A model generated the notes under the pieces. It was not told the origin of the DNA. It did no database searches and worked only from the letters and a program-made list of their open reading frames with translations. A DNA stretch of 21,368 bases, taken from Oscillibacter sp. (GTDB taxonomy: Bacteria; Bacillota; Clostridia; Oscillospirales; Oscillospiraceae). A program made the translations under genes and the position numbers. Every line of letters begins with the position of its first letter. The stretch's first letter is position 1. Positions 16,982-21,368 of this stretch are shown piece by piece. The DNA is taken from the NCBI GenBank assembly GCA_020025415.1, contig JAHHSB010000006.1:1-21368 (forward strand), in the 5' to 3' direction.

Positions 16982-17024
16982 AAAAAAGACCCTCCGGGCA
17001 ACTAGATGTTGTGCCCAGACGGTC
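16982..17024 (-). terminator. Riboswitch-controlled terminator in the pflA leader
   Basis: On the minus strand, a 13-bp stem (17012-17024 with 16988-17000) with one mismatch and one G-U pair, an 11-base loop, then six Ts (16982-16987). Its first arm is the conserved 3' segment of the ZTP aptamer (GACCGTCTGGGCA), so ligand binding and termination should be mutually exclusive. Confidence 0.85.
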
Positions 17025-17081
17025 GGCAAATTCAAGAATCATACTCCATGTGGTACCCCACTTCCGTCAGTCATATGATCC
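17012..17081 (-). ncRNA. ZTP (pfl-motif) riboswitch aptamer upstream of pflAB
   Basis: Minus-strand sequence fits the ZTP/ZMP aptamer. P1 pairs GGATCATA (17081-17074) with TATGATTC (about 17043-17036). Inside lie the conserved ACTGACGG segment and a GTGG-GGTA-CCAC hairpin, followed by TGGAG. After a short linker (TTGAATTT) comes the 3' pseudoknot half GCCGACCGTCTGGGCA, close to the consensus CCGCCUGGGCA. The motif was first named for its occurrence upstream of pfl genes. It senses ZMP/ZTP, which rises when 10-formyl-tetrahydrofolate is short. The overlapping terminator implies an ON switch: ligand holds the 3' half and lets transcription reach pflA and pflB. Recognised by eye, without a covariance model. 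Confidence 0.85.
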
Positions 17082-17087
17082 AACTAC

Positions 17088-17116
17088 ACCGTACAACATC
17101 TCCGGCCCCGTGTCAA
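17088..17116 (-). promoter_or_regulatory. Promoter of the riboswitch-pflA-pflB unit
   Basis: On the minus strand, consensus TTGACA (17111-17116), a 17-base spacer and TACGGT (17088-17093). Transcription should begin at about 17081-17084, exactly at the 5' edge of the aptamer P1 helix. Confidence 0.75.
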
Positions 17117-17224
17117 TCACTCCGGCGGAGGGCGGCGTGCTTTTCTCTTTTTTCGCCAAAGACCGGCCGATCTTTCCCGCTCGCCTTGGAACAATCGCCG
17201 AGGCGGAAGACAGTGGTTGAAACC

Positions 17225-17265
17225 GTGCCGGGGAGGGTACCGCTCAATTTACCCCCCCTCGGCAC
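17225..17265 (-). terminator. Probable terminator of the 57-residue gene
   Basis: GTGCCG...CGGCAC with a G-run/C-run extension: a ~15-bp stem with a bulge, and a 10-base loop. Only a short GGTTTC follows on the minus strand, so termination strength is uncertain. The stretch between it and the pfl promoter (17117-17224) shows no gene. Confidence 0.5.
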
Positions 17266-17292
17266 AGAAGATACCAGCCGGAAAATTTGTTC

Positions 17293-17466
17293 TCAGCCTT
17301 CCAGCACTTTCAGCAGGGCCGGGCCGCTCGCATCGCCCGCCCTTCTTCCCGTCAGGTTTCCGCTCATCCAGAGGATCTCACCGGTGGCAAAATCGCAGAG
17401 CGCCAGCTCCACCCCCTCCATGGAGGCGTGCGCCTTCTCTTTCCGTTTTCGCGCCCTTGCCGCCAT
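17293..17466 (-). CDS. Unrecognised small protein, 57 residues
   Basis: Begins at ATG 17466, seven to eight bases after a strong GGAGGAAG ribosome site, and ends with TGA at 17293. The N-terminal 14 residues are strongly basic (ARARKRKEKAH). The rest is a compact mixed segment: MEGVELALCDFATGEILW, then a Gly/Arg turn (SGNLTGRRAGDASG), then PALLKVLEG. It has no membrane helix and no signal peptide. One Cys. It lies between the terminator of the M56 gene (17575) and a hairpin at 17225-17265, so it appears to be its own transcription unit. TATGAT at 17505-17510 is a possible -10. The ribosome site, codon composition like the neighbours, and flanking terminators support a real gene. No family is recognised, and no function is proposed. 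Confidence 0.6.
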   Translation of the reverse strand: MAARARKRKEKAHASMEGVELALCDFATGEILWMSGNLTGRRAGDASGPALLKVLEG

Positions 17467-17574
17467 GTCAAAACTTCCTCCGGCCAGCGCTGTTTTCTTG
17501 CGTGATCATAGCCGCTGCGGCCCGGAAAATCAGCGGCCCTTCCGGCGGGAGATTTGCAGCGGTCCCGGCCAGGC

Positions 17575-17606
17575 AAAAAGGCCCCGCCGCACAGCGGCGG
17601 GGCCTT
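17575..17606 (-). terminator. Terminator of the blaI-M56 operon
   Basis: A perfect 13-bp stem (17578-17590 with 17594-17606), 3-base loop, then TTTTT on the minus strand; 30 bases after the stop codon at 17636. Confidence 0.93.
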
Positions 17607-17635
17607 GGGCTCGCATGCTTCACCTGGGCGATTCC

Positions 17636-19768
17636 TCAGGACTCCAGGGGTTCCTTGGTCTCCGGGTCCAGGCCGAAGATCTGCCAGAATTCCGTATTCT
17701 CGGCATCGCCCAGGAAATAGCCCCCGTAGGAGCCGAAGACCACGCTGTCGCAGCCATCGGTGCCCTTGAAGAAGGAATGCTGCTCCCCGCCGGTGAGACT
17801 GAGCGTCACTTTGGCCCCATAGCCGCAGCTGCCTACATAGCCAAACTCCGCGTTTTTCAGGATCTCCGCCAGCCGGTCCAGGTCCTCCGCGGCGGCATAG
17901 CGGGGCTCGTTCAGCCAGTCCCCCTCTAGCACGGCCGCCAGCACAGGCCCCGTGATGTAGCTGGGACTGGCAAAGCGGTAATCGCATTGCTCCACCGCCA
18001 GATCCAGCACTGTCCGGGGTACGCCGGTGGCCTCTGTATAGAGGACAGTATTGTCCTCCGTGTGCACTTCGGCGGCAAAGCCAAAGCCCGGGGTAATGGG
18101 CTGCAGCGCCTCGCTCTCAATGGCCGCAAGCTGCTCCTGGGTCAGGGGAATGCACTCGGCCAGCTCCCCGTACTTCTCCGAGATCCGGTAAACGCACAGG
18201 CAGGGCTCCGTGGTGTCGGTCAGGGCGATCCCCCGGGAGACCGCGTCGGCGATATACTCCCGGCCGTTGGGTGTGTGCTGATAGCGGCTGAAGGGCAGCG
18301 TCACGCTGCGGGATACGTCCCTGGGCTCGATCAGGATGAGGGGGCTGGCGTGGAAGTTGTCGGCAGAGTAGGATAGGCAGCTGTTTTTAATGACCGTGCC
18401 CACCTCCGGAACGCCCCCCTCCGTCAGGGCTGCGTACACCGCCGGGGAATCCTCCTCCCTGTACAGCACCTGCACCAGGCCGCCGTTGTAGTCCCCTACC
18501 TCTACGGAGTACATCAGATACAGGGGGCTTTCCTCCAGCGGGCCGGTGTAGGCCCCCAGGATATAGGCACTGCGGCCATCCTCGCTCTCCCGGGGCAGGA
18601 GGGTATAGCCCGCCAGCAGCTGGCCGTACTCCTCCAAAAGCGCTTCCTTCCGCGCCTCATCCATCTCCCGAAAGCCGTCCCCGCCGGCGGCAAGCTCCAG
18701 ATAATAGGCCGCGTCCTCCGCGCTGCCGTACGCTCCCTGGGCGGGAGCGGAGAGGGTATCAGTCCCTCCCGGCTGGGCCGGAGTCTCGGCGGGATTGAGG
18801 GCGCAGGCGGTGATGGCCAGCACGCAGACCGCCGCCCCCGCCAGCACGGCCCCCAGCCTGGGCCGCTTCCAGCGCAGCACATTGTTCACCCGCGCCCGGG
18901 TGTCCCCCTCGCCAAAGGCCAAGGGCGCCCCGGCGATGCTTCGCCGTCCGGTGGCCAGGCGCAGCAGCGACGCGGAGTAGTCCGCCCGGACGCCTTCGCC
19001 CAGCTTCTTCATCACTGCCTCGTCGCAGCTCATCTCCATGTCCTTTTCCATCAGGGTGAACCCTGCCCACACCAGGGGATTGAACCAGTGGATGCACAGC
19101 GCCAGAAAGGCCAGCAGCTTTACCACATGGTCCAGGCGGCGGATATGATGGTGCTCATGGAGCAGGATATAGCCCCGCTCCTGCTCTGCCAGGGCAGAGG
19201 GCAGGTAGATCTTCGGCCGCAGCAGCCCCAGCACGAAGGGCGTGTCGATGTGGTCCGCCAGATAGACTCCCTTTTCCAGGGGCACCGCCCCCACCAGGCG
19301 GCGGCGCAGCCGAAACAGCGATACCACGCCGTACACCGCCAGGCCCCCCACGCCCAGGAGCCACCCCCCGGTGGCGATGGCCACGGGCACCTCCAGCGGG
19401 TCAGCCGCGGTCTGCTCCTCTCCCTGGGGCAGCGTCTCCGTGACGGCCTCGCCCACCCCCGGCACCGGCAGCTCTATGCTGGGATAGGGGGTGTGGACCA
19501 CGTCCCAGGGAATATAGCGCACCGCGCTGGCGCGCTCGCCCACTGTCTCCAGTGGCGGGTCCACCACCCGCAGCAGGGAAAAGTCCGCCGTCAGCGATAC
19601 CGGGCACAGCAGCCGGAACAGCACCACCAGCCACAATGCATAGGAGCAGATCCTGGGCGCCCGGCGCAGCGCCAGCCGGCACAGCAGCACAAACACAATC
19701 ACCGCCCCGCCGGTGAGGGTCATGTTCAAAATCACCGGCAGCAGCTCGTAAGAGAGGAAATTCCCCAT
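17636..19768 (-). CDS. BlaR1/MecR1-like M56 membrane metalloprotease with unassigned extracellular domain
   Basis: 710 residues. Membrane helices at ~10-30, ~43-58 and ~130-153 flank an extracytoplasmic loop. The gluzincin site is HEHHH (His204, Glu205, His208) in ILLHEHHHIRRLDHVV, followed by a helix ending HWFNPLVW and the DMEMSCDEAV motif. Another helix (~315-335) ends in ALNPAE. The C-terminal ~370 residues lie outside the cell. They are not the penicillin-binding domain of true BlaR1: no SxxK or KTG pattern is evident. So the signal is probably not a beta-lactam. The protease is expected to cleave or trigger loss of the BlaI repressor. The start ATG at 19768 has GGGAGGGG overlapping the blaI end (gap of 3 bases). 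Confidence 0.87.
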   Translation of the reverse strand: MGNFLSYELLPVILNMTLTGGAVIVFVLLCRLALRRAPRICSYALWLVVLFRLLCPVSLTADFSLLRVVDPPLETVGERASAVRYIPWDVVHTPYPSIELPVPGVGEAVTETLPQGEEQTAADPLEVPVAIATGGWLLGVGGLAVYGVVSLFRLRRRLVGAVPLEKGVYLADHIDTPFVLGLLRPKIYLPSALAEQERGYILLHEHHHIRRLDHVVKLLAFLALCIHWFNPLVWAGFTLMEKDMEMSCDEAVMKKLGEGVRADYSASLLRLATGRRSIAGAPLAFGEGDTRARVNNVLRWKRPRLGAVLAGAAVCVLAITACALNPAETPAQPGGTDTLSAPAQGAYGSAEDAAYYLELAAGGDGFREMDEARKEALLEEYGQLLAGYTLLPRESEDGRSAYILGAYTGPLEESPLYLMYSVEVGDYNGGLVQVLYREEDSPAVYAALTEGGVPEVGTVIKNSCLSYSADNFHASPLILIEPRDVSRSVTLPFSRYQHTPNGREYIADAVSRGIALTDTTEPCLCVYRISEKYGELAECIPLTQEQLAAIESEALQPITPGFGFAAEVHTEDNTVLYTEATGVPRTVLDLAVEQCDYRFASPSYITGPVLAAVLEGDWLNEPRYAAAEDLDRLAEILKNAEFGYVGSCGYGAKVTLSLTGGEQHSFFKGTDGCDSVVFGSYGGYFLGDAENTEFWQIFGLDPETKEPLES

Positions 19769-19771
19769 GGT

Positions 19772-20134
19772 TCACCCCTCCCTGCTCTGGTCGATCAGCG
19801 CCTGCAGCGCCGCGATTTCCTCCTGAGAGAGCTTTTTTCTTCGGCTAAACGCCGCCACGAACGCCGGCAGCGAGCCGTCAAAGGTCTCCTCCACAAAGTG
19901 CTCGCTCTGCATGGCGTGAAATTCCTCCTCGGAGATCGCCGCGCTGACCACGCCGTTTTCATTGCGGAACAGCCCCCGCTCGCAGAGCTTTTTGAGCACC
20001 GTGTAGGTGGTGGATTTTTTCCAGGACAGCTCCTCCCAGCAAAGCTTCACCAGCTCCCCCGAGGGCAGGGGCTCATGCCGCCAGATCAGCTCGGCAAAGC
20101 GGGTCTCGATGGCCCCCAGTCTGGTCTCTTCCAT
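19772..20134 (-). CDS. BlaI/MecI/CopY-family repressor
   Basis: 120 residues, the standard size. The winged helix spans about residues 5-75 (FAELIWRHEPLPSGELV, then KSTTYTVLKKLCERGLF as recognition helix, then a wing with NGVVSAAISEEEF). The C-terminal dimerisation helices contain DGSLPAFVAAFSRRKKLSQEE; this is where BlaI-type repressors are cut by their M56 partner. The ATG at 20134 follows AAAGGAGG. Cotranscribed with the M56 gene. It probably represses its own operon through the two 17-bp palindromes upstream. No beta-lactamase or other obvious target gene is in the window. Confidence 0.93.
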   Translation of the reverse strand: MEETRLGAIETRFAELIWRHEPLPSGELVKLCWEELSWKKSTTYTVLKKLCERGLFRNENGVVSAAISEEEFHAMQSEHFVEETFDGSLPAFVAAFSRRKKLSQEEIAALQALIDQSREG

Positions 20135-20149
20135 GTGTGCCTCCTTTTA

Positions 20150-20166
20150 GTCTACTCTTAATAGAC
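20150..20166 (-). promoter_or_regulatory. BlaI-type operator, gene-proximal
   Basis: GTCTACTCTTAATAGAC: 17 bases with GTCTA/TAGAC arms and one inner mismatch, between the promoter and the blaI ribosome site. It matches the size and arms of the distal copy 33 bases away. Confidence 0.65.
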
Positions 20167-20181
20167 CCCTTCTTCGCTTGC

Positions 20182-20210
20182 AGTCTATCATCAATAGACC
20201 GGTCTGTCAA
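20182..20210 (-). promoter_or_regulatory. Promoter of the blaI-M56 operon
   Basis: Minus strand TTGACA (20205-20210), 17-base spacer, TAGACT (20182-20187). The distal operator covers the spacer and -10. Confidence 0.7.
20183..20199 (-). promoter_or_regulatory. BlaI-type operator, promoter-overlapping
   Basis: GTCTATCATCAATAGAC: perfect palindrome with 6-base arms around a 5-base centre. It lies in the spacer and -10 box, so a bound repressor would block RNA polymerase. Confidence 0.75.
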
Positions 20211-20228
20211 GTCCGAATTTCCGCTGGC

Positions 20229-20261
20229 AAAAAAGCCGGGGCAGACCATGTCTGCCCCGGC
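20229..20261 (-). terminator. Terminator after the interrupted membrane-protein gene
   Basis: A perfect 12-bp stem (20235-20246 with 20250-20261), 3-base loop, and TTTTTT on the minus strand. It ends the right-end unit 22 bases after the stop at 20283. Confidence 0.92.
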
Positions 20262-20282
20262 CGGCGGGGAACTCAATGAACT

Positions 20283-20732
20283 TCAGCCCTCCCAGGGGGG
20301 CGGGGCGTTCTTTCCGGCGGTGGGGAACTCCTCTTCTGCGGGGTGGAGAGAGAGGAACCAGGAGAACATGACAATCGCGATGCCAATGAAGATCCAGATG
20401 AGCCCTGAGCCATCTAGCTGTTCTTCCAAAGACTTAAAAAACGTAGAGGCTCCTAAAGGTGCTTTTGTCAATCTCCATAAAATCGCAATACCGGCGGCAG
20501 CCCCCAGGCCATATTTTTGCCACAGTCCCGTCTTCTTCCGGGCCTGGGACTGGAGCCGGAGGGCAATTCAAAAATAGGCAAAAAGAGCAATCACCAGCAG
20601 GACACACAATCCGCCGAACCATTCCCCGGAGATCCGCCTCTGAAGGAAATAGAAAGCGCCCGTAATCAGCCCCAGCACGATCCCCGGCAGAAATACCAGC
20701 CAGCAAATTTTCTCCTTCGGTTTCTTCTCCAC
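20283..20732 (-). pseudogene. Small multi-pass membrane protein interrupted by one in-frame TGA
   Basis: A 149-codon frame starts at GTG 20732 (preceded by AGGGGGGG) and ends at 20283. A single TGA at codon 55 (20568-20570) breaks it. Before the stop: a basic N-terminus (EKKPKEK), a helix ICWLVFLPGIVLGLITGAFY, and a second, FGGLCVLLVIALFAYF. After it, in the same frame: IALRLQSQARKKTG, a helix GLGAAAGIAILW, an amphipathic stretch, a last helix LIWIFIGIAIVMFSWFLSL, and an acidic-to-polar tail. The reading frame is continuous across the stop, so a point mutation (TGG Trp or CGA Arg to TGA) is likely. A sequencing error, or reinitiation to give two shorter proteins, remains possible. No family is recognised. 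It follows the gene at 20798 by 65 bases and ends at a terminator. Confidence 0.6.
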
Positions 20733-20797
20733 GGAGTACGCCCCCCCTTTTTCAAGCGGGAATTCACAACACTACAAGATAGATTCCAAAGTTCATA

Positions 20798-21250
20798 TTA
20801 TTCAGGAAGTCCTCTCGTATATACATAGTCAGTATACGAGTCTTCTCGCTCATAAATCCACGTCTGCATGGGATTTCCGCCTGTACCAAAGTAAACCCGA
20901 TATTCTTCCTCATATTCGATTGTCATGGGCAGTGCAGGCGTCATAATCCGATATCTCTGGTAAAAACAAATGGTAATGGCGCGGGAATCATCAAAATAAC
21001 CGGTTTCGTCTAAACACGCTTGTCCCTTGTCCAAAACAATACCAAGGAGTTCTTGCGCAACGTGATCCTTAATCGGGCTGGCAAACGGGACAAAGTCGTT
21101 TGTAACGATGCTTGCAAGAGCAGAAAGCGTCAAACCTTTAAGCGTATCAGTCTCTTGCGAACCCTCCTTCACGTACCAAGAGGTGGGATAGCCGGTGGTG
21201 TCGGCAGGATCTTACTTATGGACCCCGTCAAGCCGAACTTCCCGGCCCAT
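20798..21250 (-). pseudogene. Unrecognised lower-GC gene with an in-frame TAA at codon 13
   Basis: ATG 21250 has GGAAGG eight bases upstream and reads GREVRLDGVHK, then TAA (21212-21214). The same frame continues as DPADTTGYPTSWYVKEGSQE and on to a stop at 20798, 150 codons in all. The open part from GTG 21172 alone would give 124 residues but has no ribosome site. The product is soluble and acidic, with a hydrophobic stretch near GLTLSALASIVTN and a Tyr/Glu-rich C-terminus (TIEYEEEYRVYFGTGG, YTDYVYTRGLPE). The frame is also open upstream to a TTG at 21292 with its own GGGAGG site. Composition is less GC-rich than the rest of the window, suggesting later acquisition. No family is recognised. 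Could be a pseudogene, or translated from the inner GTG. Confidence 0.5.
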
Positions 21251-21316
21251 GGGACTCACCTTCCTTTCTGCCCTGAGGGCCGCCCTTTTCAAATTTCAGC
21301 TTCCTCCCTAATTTCA

Positions 21317-21345
21317 ATTATAAAAAGATATAGTCAGTTTATCTA
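21317..21345 (-). promoter_or_regulatory. Candidate promoter for the right-end unit
   Basis: Minus strand TAGATA (21340-21345), 17-base spacer and perfect TATAAT (21317-21322), in the AT-rich last 70 bases. Such AT-rich sequence gives chance matches, so confidence is limited. Nothing else is seen in 21251-21368. Confidence 0.4.
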
Positions 21346-21368
21346 TAAAAAATTTCTGAATTTCATAT

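Noticed and set aside
17004..17101. Perfect 9-bp complement (17004-17012 with 17093-17101) enclosing the ZTP aptamer, as a possible anti-terminator helix.
   Set aside because: The 5' arm lies in the promoter spacer, upstream of the predicted transcription start near 17081-17084, so it would not be in the RNA.
13756..20570. Selenocysteine or stop-codon recoding to explain the TGA codons in the lipoprotein and membrane-protein frames.
   Set aside because: TAG and TAA also occur in broken frames, one gene has lost its start codon, and the intact genes use ordinary stops including TGA. No SECIS-like hairpin was noticed.
20814..20840. 8-bp inverted repeat (CTCGTATA ... TATACGAG) as an operator or terminator.
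   Set aside because: It lies inside the coding end of the gene at 20798 with an 11-base loop and no T-run; chance in AT-rich codons is enough.

Overview
The window is high-GC, densely packed bacterial DNA with nearly every gene on the minus strand. It carries a GerA-family spore-germination protein (SpoVAF type), a PhoB/PhoR-Pst cluster, pyruvate formate-lyase with its activase, and a BlaI/M56 pair. Together these point to an anaerobic, endospore-forming Firmicute. The style (GC-rich clostridial genes, strong GGAGG ribosome sites, many tight G+C hairpin terminators) fits Oscillospiraceae gut bacteria of the Flavonifractor/Intestinimonas type. That placement is inference; no rRNA or marker gene is present.

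Layout from left to right, on the minus strand unless stated. (1) 1-1771: an operon of HAD-IIA phosphatase, a decayed MFS transporter remnant, and a glycerophosphodiester phosphodiesterase that runs off the left edge. (2) 1823-3336: monocistronic spoVAF-like gene with its own terminator and a sigma-G-like promoter. (3) 3340-4920: a DUF2156/LPG-synthase-C + GNAT fusion with a clear promoter and terminator. (4) 4955-6072: a breakpoint where a 5'-truncated degV abuts the first codon of a plus-strand marR gene; a bidirectional terminator follows. (5) 6078-13575: pstS-pstC-pstA-pstB-phoU-HD-phoB-phoR, preceded by a long array of TTTTACA repeats that looks like a multi-copy Pho box. (6) 13621-13921: plus-strand wreck of a small lipoprotein gene (lost start codon, two in-frame stops) that still has its ribosome site and terminator. 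(7) 13986-17116: pflA-pflB behind a ZTP (pfl-motif) riboswitch with an overlapping terminator. (8) 17225-17466: an unrecognised 57-residue gene. (9) 17575-20210: blaI and a BlaR1-like M56 metalloprotease with a non-PBP sensor domain, preceded by two 17-bp operators. (10) 20229-21368: a lower-GC accessory end with two unrecognised genes, each interrupted by one in-frame stop.

How the genes work together: the pst-pho block is a complete phosphate sensing and uptake module. PstS, PstCA and PstB import phosphate, PhoU couples transport to signalling, PhoR and PhoB control transcription, and an HD-domain protein is embedded in the operon. The pflAB unit is tied by its riboswitch to ZMP/ZTP, the signal of low 10-formyl-tetrahydrofolate, which makes sense because PFL produces formate. 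BlaI and the M56 protein form a self-regulated sensing pair of unknown ligand.

Five decayed or broken genes in 21 kb (MFS remnant, degV, lipoprotein, two stop-interrupted right-end genes) are the most unusual overall feature. No clearly new defence or mobile system was found. The most rewarding items are the Pho-box array, the ZTP-pflAB leader, the degV/marR breakpoint, the 57-residue gene and the interrupted pair at the right end.
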